Below are positions 1-6,894 of a stretch of DNA of 64,000 bases, in pieces. Below the pieces are notes generated by a model. The model saw only the letters and a program-made list of their open reading frames with translations. It had not been told where the DNA came from and ran no database searches. The stretch is from the NCBI GenBank assembly GCA_029265125.1, contig JAJUJX010000013.1:1-64000 (forward strand). Reading direction: 5' to 3'. A program made the translations under genes and the position numbers. Each line of letters begins with the position of its first letter. The first letter of the stretch is position 1. This stretch comes from Tolumonas sp008015085. Lineage in GTDB: Bacteria; Pseudomonadota; Gammaproteobacteria; Enterobacterales; Aeromonadaceae.

Positions 1-358
1 AGTCGTGAAGATCGGAGAAGAACTTAGAGAAAGCGTCGAGCTGCATGGATGACTCCCAAGAAAAGGGAGTATAAGATCACAATCCGATCTGTAGGTCAAA
101 GCATCTGAATTTGCTTAGAAAACGTTCATGATCTCGCCCTGTCACCAGAGGCACTTGGTGCGTTGATTAAGACATTATTATGTCTCGCCGAATAAGCTCG
201 TAATTAAAAAACGAAAATATGATGAATCGGCTATCAAGCTTGCTCAGCAATTATCTATAGCGCGTCTGATAATCTGGTTATATGACAATCAACGCTGTGG
301 TCAAACTAGTGCGAATGCCATACCTGATCAACACCGCTATCAGGAAGCGATTAGCCGA
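1..358. other. Left-edge region without an intact recognised gene
   Basis: No complete gene is visible. The reading frame of the next feature stays open upstream from 359 to about 167 with no ATG in frame, and a TGA closes it at 164. The peptide from 167 to 358 is rich in Ile, Leu and Gln and looks like coding sequence, so this may be the damaged 5' part of the small gene at 359-592. Nothing recognisable is seen in 1-166. Confidence 0.4.
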
Positions 359-592
359 ATGCAAACACCAAAGCCTGCAGATCAAAAAAGGAGTTATAAA
401 CTGAATTTAGATGCAATAAATAAATTTATGAGCTCGAAAATAAACCAGCTTTCTTCGGCAAATGAAAAAGTATTTTCAGAATATGAGTTGGCTAAACAAC
501 AATTAAGCAATCATATTCGCAGCTGGGATAATTTAGTGCCGAAATCTGAGATCGGTGAATCCGGTTATCTAGAGCAAGTGGGATGGCATTGA
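359..592 (+). CDS. Small hypothetical protein upstream of Sel1 gene (possibly 5'-truncated)
   Basis: I do not recognise the family. The product is 77 residues from the first ATG, hydrophilic and probably helical, with no signal peptide or membrane segment. The open frame extends upstream to about 167 without an ATG, so the true gene may be longer or 5'-degraded. The stop lies one base before the ATG of the Sel1-repeat gene, so the two are probably translationally coupled. The last ~31 codons are repeated nearly identically at about 1723-1813 before the second Sel1 copy, showing that this gene belongs to a duplicated module. A role as partner of the secreted Sel1 protein is inference from position only. 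Confidence 0.5.
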   Translation: MQTPKPADQKRSYKLNLDAINKFMSSKINQLSSANEKVFSEYELAKQQLSNHIRSWDNLVPKSEIGESGYLEQVGWH

Positions 593-593
593 T

Positions 594-1574
594 ATGAAAA
601 AATATTCAGTGGCGACTGCGCTTTCTGTATTTTTTAGCTGTTTGATGATTACAAAAACATACGCGACAGAAACAGCAGAAGAGTTATATCAAAAAGGTGT
701 GTTATTAAGCGAACAGTGGCAACCTGCTGCGGATGAATATATAAAAAAAGCCGCTGATTTAGGCAATGCCAAAGCCATGTGTTTATGGGCTGAGATGAAT
801 AAACCATCAATGTTTGTGCATACAGAAGAGAGTGTCAAGTATTATAAGAAAGCAAAGAAAGGCGGAGATCTTTGCGGTTATGCAGCGCTATTAACATCAA
901 ATGATGTTGAAGAGGCGATACAAGGTTCAACACCTAAAAATGTTGAAGATGAATTTTTGGAAGTAGCCAAGAAAAAAGCTGAACAAGGTGATACAGATGC
1001 ATTATTTCGTTTATCAACCTTCACATTAGATACATCCGACAGTTTGCATTATATGGAAATGGCCGCAGAAAAAGGTAACGCAAAAGCAATGCGAACCTTA
1101 GCTCTATCGATAAAAGATGGTGATGGCTGGTATTTAATACCCGGTTCACGAAAACGGGCTGTCAGAGAATGGATGGAAAAATCGGCCGAGGCTGGAAATC
1201 CACTGGCGATGCTTGATTTGGCTGATATGTATTATGCTGAAGATAGAAACAAATCCATAATGTGGTTTAATAAGGCGGTTGATAAGGGTTTTTCTAGAGC
1301 GTTAAATTTTATGGCTGTCTCATATAGTGGTTGTTATGAAGAACCTGCCTATAAATTTAATGTTGATTTAAGAAAGTCATATTTCTATGCATTCGCCATC
1401 AAGCAATCATTTGGCGATGGAGGTATAGATAGGATGGCTGTAGATGCACTATTGCCTAAATTAGAAAAAAAGATGACACCTGCTGAAATTAAAGAAGCCA
1501 AACAAGATGCACTCGAATGGTTGAAGACGCATCAAGTCAGAGACTATACCGTTGAATTTGGCATGTACTTATAA
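594..1574 (+). CDS. Secreted Sel1-repeat (tetratricopeptide-like) protein, copy 1
   Basis: 326 residues. An N-terminal signal peptide (MKK, hydrophobic stretch to about residue 22, cleavage near TYA/TETAEE) predicts periplasmic or secreted location. The mature part carries Sel1-like helical repeats, seen as AADLGNAKAMCLWAEM, AAEKGNAKAMRTLAL, SAEAGNPLAMLDLADMYY and AVDKGFSRALNFMA. Sel1 repeats mediate protein-protein contacts, for example in type VI effector immunity and envelope signalling; no specific partner can be named here. It follows the small gene at 359-592 with one intervening base and ends at a strong terminator. A second, frameshifted copy lies directly downstream. Base composition looks AT-richer than the housekeeping genes of the window, consistent with an accessory region. 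Confidence 0.75.
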   Translation: MKKYSVATALSVFFSCLMITKTYATETAEELYQKGVLLSEQWQPAADEYIKKAADLGNAKAMCLWAEMNKPSMFVHTEESVKYYKKAKKGGDLCGYAALLTSNDVEEAIQGSTPKNVEDEFLEVAKKKAEQGDTDALFRLSTFTLDTSDSLHYMEMAAEKGNAKAMRTLALSIKDGDGWYLIPGSRKRAVREWMEKSAEAGNPLAMLDLADMYYAEDRNKSIMWFNKAVDKGFSRALNFMAVSYSGCYEEPAYKFNVDLRKSYFYAFAIKQSFGDGGIDRMAVDALLPKLEKKMTPAEIKEAKQDALEWLKTHQVRDYTVEFGMYL

Positions 1575-1600
1575 ATTTAATTATCTAAGAGTCAGAATGG

Positions 1601-1622
1601 AAGAGGCGAAAGCCTCTTTTTT
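1601..1622 (+). terminator. Rho-independent terminator after Sel1 copy 1
   Basis: Stem AAGAGGC/GCCTCTT with a GAAA tetraloop, followed by a T run. The same hairpin occurs at 2828-2849 after copy 2. Confidence 0.85.
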
Positions 1623-1815
1623 ATAAGGCTAATTATTTCGTTATGGAAATAAATATTTCGGTGCTCATCAGATTTATAACTTATCTTCAATCATGCCATG
1701 CATCATGGCGCTGCGAAACAAGAATTAAGCAATCATATTCGCAGTTGGGATAATTTAGTGCCGAAATCTGAGATTGGTGAGTCTGGTTATCTAAAGCAAG
1801 TAGGATGGCATTGAT

Positions 1816-2801
1816 ATGAAAAAAGATTTAGTAGCGACTGCACTTTCTGTATTTTTTAGTTGTTTGATGATTACACAAACATACGCGACAGAAACAGCAG
1901 AAGAGTTATATCAAAAAGGTGTGTTATTAAGCGAGCAGTGGCAACCTGCTGCGGATGAATATATAAAAAAAGCTGCTGATTTAGGAAATGCCAAAGCCAT
2001 GTGTTTATGGGCTGAGATGAATAAACCATCAATGTTTGTACATACAGAAGAGAGTATCAGATATTATGAAAAAGCGAAAAATGCAGGAGCGTTATGCGGT
2101 TATCGGGCTTTAATGTCATCCAATGATGTTGATGAAGCAATTCGCGGGAAAACACCATCAAAACTAGTCAATGAGTTTATTTCCGTAGCCGAAAAAAAAG
2201 CCGCATCAGGTGATTCAGATGCATTGGTCAGTCTTGCTTCTTTTTATGAACTGGGCTCAGATAAGGAAATGGAATATTTAAAAAAAGCTGCAACACTGAA
2301 TAATGCACTGGCAATGAGGAATATATCCAATTTGATTTCTGGCGGTCATGATGGCTGGTATTTAATACCCGGCTCACGAAAACGGGCTGTCAGAGAATGG
2401 ATGGAAAAATCGGCCGAGGCTGGGAACCCGATGGCAATGACAGATTTAGCCAGAGATTATTTCTATGAAGATAAAAAAAATCAGAAGAATGGTTTAATCG
2501 AGCTATAGATAAGGGGTTTTCAGGTGCAATGAGTATGCTCTCAACAGCTTATTGTGGTTGTTATGATGTGGGTGGATTAAAATTTGAAACAAATCATAAG
2601 AAGGCTTATATGTTAGCTTATTCTGTGAAAACTGTGTTTGGCGAAGGTGGCTTAGATAGAGATACCGTTGATGATGTATTGCTTAAACTAGATAAAAAAA
2701 TGACACCTGCTGAAATTAAAGAGGCCAAACGAGAAGCAACTGAATGGCTAAAAACACATCAGGTTAGAAATTATACTGTTGAATTTGGCATGTACTTATG
2801 A
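1816..2801 (+). pseudogene. Sel1-repeat protein, copy 2, frameshifted at an A8 tract
   Basis: The 5' part (1816-2508, 230 residues) has the same signal peptide and Sel1 repeats as copy 1. It stops early after ..FYEDKKNQKNGLIEL. The frame that matches copy 1's C-terminus resumes with SEEWFNRAIDKGFSGAM and runs to 2801, ending in the same NYTVEFGMYL. Alignment places the break in A8 at 2473-2480: nine A's would restore a product collinear with copy 1 (DKKKSEEW against DRNKSIMW). The rest of the frame is undamaged, so the event is recent, phase-variable, or bypassed by slippage on the A tract. Function as for copy 1. Confidence 0.75.
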
Positions 2802-2827
2802 ATTTAATTATTTAAGAGTCAGAATGG

Positions 2828-2849
2828 AAGAGGCGAAAGCCTCTTTTTT
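2828..2849 (+). terminator. Rho-independent terminator after Sel1 copy 2
   Basis: Same AAGAGGC-GAAA-GCCTCTT hairpin and T run as after copy 1. Confidence 0.85.
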
Positions 2850-3034
2850 ATAAGGCTAATGATTCCGTTATGAAAACAAAGCCCGATGAAAGTCTTTCTA
2901 ACTCTATTTTTCTATCCATTCCTATTAATAAAAAATATTGAAAAATGAAGGATCTCCAATTCTCGATGGAATGGATATGCTATTCGGCCGATGTATCCTC
3001 ATTATTAATGAGGATACATAAAATACAGATAGTT

Positions 3035-3370
3035 TTAATGATATTTCCGTAAGGGCTTCAGATTTAAGATTTTGTTGGCACAGTAGAGCATAACGGCAAT
3101 TATAGTAAAAAAAAGTGCCTTGCTATCAAAGTTGATGGCGCCTGCTATATTGTCTGGCTGTTGTTTATCTTTCTTAAGGTTATATAAATAGGATGTTTCG
3201 TTTTTTGCCAAAGCAGGATTTAAGATTTTCTCTTGGTTAAAAACTTGATGAACGAGATTTTCGTCAGTGATAAAAATTGAACCAGGTAAGTTGATGATAG
3301 TTGCAGATGCATTGCTGACTAAACAGAATATGAGATTTATTACAATAAAAACTTTAGCCATCCAGTTCAT
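3035..3370 (-). CDS. Small membrane/secreted protein of unknown function
   Basis: 111 residues. It begins with a clear signal sequence or membrane segment (MNWMAKVFIVINLIFCLVSN, likely cleavage after ASA) and ends with a second hydrophobic segment (ALFFTIIAVMLYCANKIL) followed by a basic tail (KPLRKYH). The predicted topology is a short periplasmic domain anchored at its C-terminus. A good Shine-Dalgarno (AGAGG, seven bases before the ATG on the minus strand) supports the start. I do not recognise the family and no partner gene is adjacent. It is AT-rich like its neighbours, and transcribed divergently from the DUF805 gene. Confidence 0.55.
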   Translation of the reverse strand: MNWMAKVFIVINLIFCLVSNASATIINLPGSIFITDENLVHQVFNQEKILNPALAKNETSYLYNLKKDKQQPDNIAGAINFDSKALFFTIIAVMLYCANKILNLKPLRKYH

Positions 3371-3702
3371 ATTTGCCTCTTAGTCTATTTATTAACGATT
3401 TGTTAACGCTAGTCGGCTTACTTTGTGTTTTCAAATGAGGCTTTGTCTGTTTGTGATAAGGATAGTATATTTCACGGTATTTCATGATCTAAATGAGAGC
3501 TGTCTCAAGTTTGTGCTCAAGTAATATCGAGTGATTATTATGCTGGGGTATCAGCTGTGCTTTTTTTTAGAATATATTCGTGGAATATTATTTTCTTCAG
3601 AGGTAACATGCGCGCGGTTTTTTGCAAACCAAGTCACATTTTTGGGATTATATTTATAGGCCTGTAATATATGACAGGTTGTAGTATAGGGATAATTAGA
3701 TA
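3371..3702. other. AT-rich divergent intergenic region
   Basis: 332 bases separate two divergently read small membrane-protein genes, so promoters for both must lie here. The sequence is AT-rich with T runs, and no distinct operator, repeat or RNA was identified. Confidence 0.4.
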
Positions 3703-4065
3703 ATGAACTGGTATTTGAAAGTATTAAAAAATTATTTTAATTTTAGTGGCCGTGCACGCCGCAAAGAATATTGGATGTTTACATTATTCAGTACAATTGC
3801 TGTTATTTTGTTCGCCTTCATTGACCATGTTGTTCTTGGTGCTGAAATAGGTATTCTTGGCCTGATTTATTCTCTGGCAGTTTTCATCCCCTCTTTTGCT
3901 GTTCTTTTCCGTCGCCTGCATGATACAAATCGCAGTGCATGGTGGATTTTGATTGCTCTAATCCCGTTAGTTGGGGCTATCGTTTTGCTGGTTTTCTTAT
4001 GCTTTGACAGTGAGCCAGGACAAAACCGTTTCGGTGTCAATCCGAAATATTCTACCGCATCGTGA
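3703..4065 (+). CDS. DUF805 family inner-membrane protein (YhaH/YhaI-like)
   Basis: 120 residues with the family hallmarks: N-terminal YLKVLKNYFNFSGRARRKEYW, an FRRLHDTNRSAWW motif between membrane helices, and a C-terminal FDSEPGQNRFGVNP tail. About three to four hydrophobic segments span roughly residues 25-45, 46-65 and 78-98. DUF805 proteins are inner-membrane proteins of unknown biochemical role. The gene stands alone and is followed by a perfect terminator hairpin. The family call is firm; no function is proposed. Confidence 0.88.
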   Translation: MNWYLKVLKNYFNFSGRARRKEYWMFTLFSTIAVILFAFIDHVVLGAEIGILGLIYSLAVFIPSFAVLFRRLHDTNRSAWWILIALIPLVGAIVLLVFLCFDSEPGQNRFGVNPKYSTAS

Positions 4066-4072
4066 TGCTAAT

Positions 4073-4104
4073 GCTCTCATAACATTTGTTATGAGAGCGT
4101 TTTG
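4073..4104 (+). terminator. Terminator after DUF805 gene
   Basis: Perfect 11-bp stem GCTCTCATAAC/GTTATGAGAGC with loop ATTT, followed by GTTTTG. Confidence 0.75.
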
Positions 4105-4111
4105 TCTTGTG

Positions 4112-4672
4112 TCAAAACTCATTCTGCAGCGCTTTATAACCTTTCACCAAATCAATATTGGTATGTGCCACGTCTTCAGAGAATTCGGTTGCAGCTACGG
4201 TTACACGCGGGATTTCATCCAGATTGGTTTCCGGGCAGATGCGGGTGCTGGATGGTACGTAGAATTCAGCTGGTAGATCCTGACCGTCTACCACCGAGTT
4301 ATGGCGGATCACGGCACCATCACCGACTTCGCAGTTAAATAGTACGGTATTAAAACCGATGAAAACCCGGTTACCGACTTTGCATGGGCCATGCACGATG
4401 GAACGGTGAGCAATCGAACTGTATTCGCCGATGGTTACCGCAGCTCCGGATTTGGAGTGGATCACGACGCCATCCTGAATGTTGGAGTTGGCGCCGATCA
4501 CAATCGGTTCCATATCACCGTTTTCATCGACTTCGTCAGCGCGGATCACTGCGTAAGGGCCGACAAATACGTTGTCTTTGATGATTACTTTGCCACAGAT
4601 AATAGCGGTTTTATCGACATAGGCTGATTCTGCAATGACGGGCAGATGGCCTGATGGGTTTTTACGGATCAT
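4112..4672 (-). CDS. Gamma-class carbonic anhydrase family protein (Cam-like, left-handed beta helix)
   Basis: 186 residues built of hexapeptide repeats (left-handed beta helix), followed by a C-terminal helix (VAHTNIDLVKGYKALQNEF), as in the archaeal Cam enzyme and its bacterial relatives. Zinc-ligand histidines are in place at His72 (VVIHSK), His89 (IAHRS) and His94 (VHGP). Arg44/Asp46 (IRADE) and Gln66 (NIQDG) match the conserved active-site positions of the family. Expected role: reversible CO2 hydration as a cytosolic trimer. The long loop at DENGDMEP and the Cam-like tail separate it from the shorter YrdA/CaiE type. It is monocistronic by appearance. Confidence 0.82.
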   Translation of the reverse strand: MIRKNPSGHLPVIAESAYVDKTAIICGKVIIKDNVFVGPYAVIRADEVDENGDMEPIVIGANSNIQDGVVIHSKSGAAVTIGEYSSIAHRSIVHGPCKVGNRVFIGFNTVLFNCEVGDGAVIRHNSVVDGQDLPAEFYVPSSTRICPETNLDEIPRVTVAATEFSEDVAHTNIDLVKGYKALQNEF

Positions 4673-4887
4673 GTTAACTCCCTGGCGCCGGTAATGAGCG
4701 TCTGATGATTTAGCAAAAATTGATCTTGATCACTATTTTGTGCGGAAGACATGATGACAGTGACCTACCCCTAATTGCAATCCCCTTTAGGTAACAGAAA
4801 ACGGCAGATTGATATGAAATTGGTGCCTAAAGGCACCAATTAAGGAAGTTGCATTGAAAATGGCTTTTTTTATGGTTGATTTATCTG

Positions 4888-5994
4888 CTATTCATACTGG
4901 AAACGGGGATATTTAGGGAAAAATTCTTCCTGCAGCATCTCTTCCACTTCCTGACGATCTGTTTGCTTCATGATAAAAACGAGTTCGCTGGCTGGCTCAC
5001 CTGTAGGCCATTCTGGCAAATTCATGATCGGGTAGAGCTGGTCGTGTACGCCATGTACTACCACTGGCTTATCCTGCTCTTCCAGCCAGAGAATGGCTTT
5101 AAAGCGTAATAAGCGTTCCGGATACCGCATCTGTACCATGCGTAAACCATCGAGAAAGCGTGCGGTCGGCATTGGTTTGTCATAACGCAGGCAAAAGGCT
5201 TCGACATCACTGTGTGCACTGGAGATCGGCTGGCTGGCGACGGCAGGAGACAGTGTTATTGCCGCCGGTTTCATCGGTGACGCCAGCCCCAGTTCGGCAA
5301 TGGCACCTTGTAACCAGCGGAGGATTTCTTTCGGATCACGCACAGAGCCACTGCCGAACGGGCCATTATGTTCCAGTACCGACGGTGAAAGCTGACCTTT
5401 GATGGTGATATGCCGTGTTGCCATCGGGTTGATGCGTTGCAGTAGATTTTCCACTTCCGGTAATGCACCAAAATCGGCTAAATCGCTTTTACTCAGCACC
5501 AGCATATCTGCCAGCGCAACCTGCTTGACCGCTTCATATTGTTGCGTTAGCTGTTGAGCAATATGACAGACATCCACGACGGTGACGGTACCGTCAAAGC
5601 GATATCGCTGCGCGAAGAACGGATCGTTACGTAACGTAAATAGCACTGGGCCGGGATCGGCAAGCCCGGTCGTCTCAATCAGTACGCGCTGAAATGGTTT
5701 GATCTCCCGGCGCATGGCTCGCATGAACAAATCACGCAGAGCATTGACCAGATCGCCCTGCACGGTGCAGCAGACACAGCCGGATTCCAGCATAACGACG
5801 TTATCGTCCAGTTTTTCTACCAGATGATGATCAAGACCTACTGCACCAAACTCATTGATTAAGACGGCGCAGTTAGCCAGTTCTGGCTGCTTTACCCAGT
5901 AGTTGAGCAGGGTAGTTTTACCGCTGCCAAGAAAACCGGTCAGTACGGTAACGGGAATACGAAAATCTTCGGTATCAAAACGGGTGTCAGACAT
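4888..5994 (-). CDS. CobW/YjiA-family G3E GTPase (metal chaperone type)
   Basis: 368 residues from the ATG at 5994, chosen because AGGAAA sits eight bases upstream; an in-frame ATG at 6030 lacks this signal. G1 motif GFLGSGKT at residues 20-27, the metal-binding CxCC (GCVCC, Cys73/75/76), the ETTGLADP segment near 107-114 and a LSKSD variant of the base-specificity motif are all visible. A CobW C-terminal domain follows. Proteins of this family hydrolyse GTP while delivering metal, usually zinc or cobalt, to client enzymes. The neighbouring carbonic anhydrase-like protein, a metalloenzyme, is a conceivable client but that is inference; 215 bases separate the genes. Confidence 0.85.
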   Translation of the reverse strand: MSDTRFDTEDFRIPVTVLTGFLGSGKTTLLNYWVKQPELANCAVLINEFGAVGLDHHLVEKLDDNVVMLESGCVCCTVQGDLVNALRDLFMRAMRREIKPFQRVLIETTGLADPGPVLFTLRNDPFFAQRYRFDGTVTVVDVCHIAQQLTQQYEAVKQVALADMLVLSKSDLADFGALPEVENLLQRINPMATRHITIKGQLSPSVLEHNGPFGSGSVRDPKEILRWLQGAIAELGLASPMKPAAITLSPAVASQPISSAHSDVEAFCLRYDKPMPTARFLDGLRMVQMRYPERLLRFKAILWLEEQDKPVVVHGVHDQLYPIMNLPEWPTGEPASELVFIMKQTDRQEVEEMLQEEFFPKYPRFQYE

Positions 5995-6073
5995 GCAGGT
6001 TTCCTGAGTAGCACGGTCACGGAGAGACAAGTGCTATGGTATACCAGCTGGTTATAAAAAGTTGAGCCGGACA

Positions 6074-6102
6074 GGAAAAAACAACGCCGGCGAACCGGCG
6101 TT
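6074..6102 (-). terminator. Terminator after the acidic small protein
   Basis: On the minus strand, AACGCCGG-TTCG-CCGGCGTT followed by GTTTTTTCC. An 8-bp GC-rich stem with a UUCG-type loop. Confidence 0.9.
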
Positions 6103-6110
6103 AAGAGGAA

Positions 6111-6293
6111 CTATTCTTCTTCATCATCCGGATCTAGGTCGAAATCGTCTTCGCCCTCATTCCAGTCGTCGTTTTCTTCATCCCACTCTTCGTCTTCATC
6201 ATCCCAGTCAGGTTCATAACCTTCTTCTTCGTCAGGGCCTTCACCCCATACTTCTTCTTCATCGTCATCATAACCAGCGTAGTATCCTGCCAT
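6111..6293 (-). CDS. Ultra-acidic 60-residue protein of unknown function
   Basis: From the ATG at 6293 (AAGGAG seven to eight bases upstream) the product has 60 residues, of which about 35 are Asp or Glu. There is no Lys, Arg, His, Cys, Ser or Thr; four Trp and five Tyr are spaced through the chain. It opens with MAGYYAGY and ends in DPDDEEE. A strong ribosome binding site and its own terminator argue that it is a real, well-expressed gene despite low complexity. I do not recognise a named family. Possible behaviours are nucleic-acid mimicry, binding of basic proteins, or cation buffering; all are inference. Confidence 0.7.
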   Translation of the reverse strand: MAGYYAGYDDDEEEVWGEGPDEEEGYEPDWDDEDEEWDEENDDWNEGEDDFDLDPDDEEE

Positions 6294-6391
6294 GCTGAGT
6301 CTCCTTGAGTGAAAATTCATTTTCAGTGTAGACATAAATATGACGTTTATGCGTTTTCGGGGAAGTGAGAATAGAAAATTTTGATGGAGTT

Positions 6392-6424
6392 ATAAAAACG
6401 GTGAATCCGAGTCGGGATCCACCG
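6392..6424 (-). terminator. Terminator after uspA
   Basis: Minus-strand stem CGGTGGATCC/GGATTCACCG (one mismatch) with a six-base loop, followed by TTTTTATA. Confidence 0.8.
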
Positions 6425-6436
6425 TGAATCGCTAGG

Positions 6437-6880
6437 CTATTTTTTTGCTGAGAAAGGGATGATAAGCAAATCACAGGAAACGGTATTCATCAGCTGACGG
6501 GCAGCAGAAGCCAGCAGGTTCCAGAATGACTGATGATGACCACAAACCAGCAGATCGACGTTTTGGGCTTCCACCACCTGATTGACCTCTTCCACCAGAT
6601 CGCCGCACATCACCATGCTGCGCTCCAGCGGATAATCAACACCAGCCAGAATGGTATCCAGTTTACCTTTAGTATCGGCCAGCACTTTACGCTGCACGGT
6701 TTCAACATCAATATCGACCATCTCGGTGTAAAGGTCGCGTAAGTTGATATCGACATGCAGCACCGATAGTTTGGCGTTATGTCGTCGGGCAATGGTGATG
6801 GCTCTTTGCAGCAGAGGCTGGAAATCATCATTGATATCCAGAGCTACTAAAACGTGTTTATAGGTATGTTCCTGATTCAT
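6437..6880 (-). CDS. Universal stress protein UspA family
   Basis: 147 residues, the usual single-domain UspA length. It starts with the HVLVALDINDD strand-loop and carries VCGHHQSFWNLLASAARQLMNTVSCDLLIIP near the C-terminus, which closely resembles the E. coli UspA type rather than the ATP-binding G-2x-G-9x-G(S/T) class. GGAGG lies about five bases before the ATG. It starts 14 bases after kefB and ends at a terminator, so it is the last gene of a kefG-kefB-uspA operon. UspA proteins are cytoplasmic dimers induced by growth arrest and stress; co-transcription with an electrophile-gated K+ efflux system fits. Confidence 0.85.
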   Translation of the reverse strand: MNQEHTYKHVLVALDINDDFQPLLQRAITIARRHNAKLSVLHVDINLRDLYTEMVDIDVETVQRKVLADTKGKLDTILAGVDYPLERSMVMCGDLVEEVNQVVEAQNVDLLVCGHHQSFWNLLASAARQLMNTVSCDLLIIPFSAKK

Positions 6881-6894
6881 AGATCCTCCCCGGG

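Larger units (their letters stand above)
501..1645 (+). repeat. Direct repeat, copy 1 of duplicated small-gene/Sel1 module
   Basis: The sequence from about 501 (end of the small gene) through the Sel1 gene and its terminator recurs at about 1723-2872. The register is 1222 bases at the 5' end and about 1227 at the 3' end. Identity is patchy: near-perfect over the small-gene tail, signal peptide and first repeats, the GWYLIPGSRKRAVREW block and the terminator, but much lower in the intervening Sel1 repeats. Confidence 0.85.
1723..2872 (+). repeat. Direct repeat, copy 2 of duplicated small-gene/Sel1 module
   Basis: Homology to copy 1 resumes abruptly at 1723, inside the last ~31 codons of the small gene, so only its C-terminal tail (ending ..QVGWH) survives. 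It continues through a Sel1 gene and the same terminator. The join next to 1691-1712 contains a short inverted motif (GCCATGCATCATGGC). A tandem duplication followed by deletion of the small gene explains the layout. Confidence 0.85.

Noticed and set aside
1..3700. A mobile element carrying the Sel1 module
   Set aside because: No transposase, integrase, terminal inverted repeats or target duplications were found; only lower GC and a tandem duplication.
4102..4627. Plus-strand open frames across the carbonic anhydrase gene
   Set aside because: They overlap a clearly recognised gene on the other strand and have no family features.
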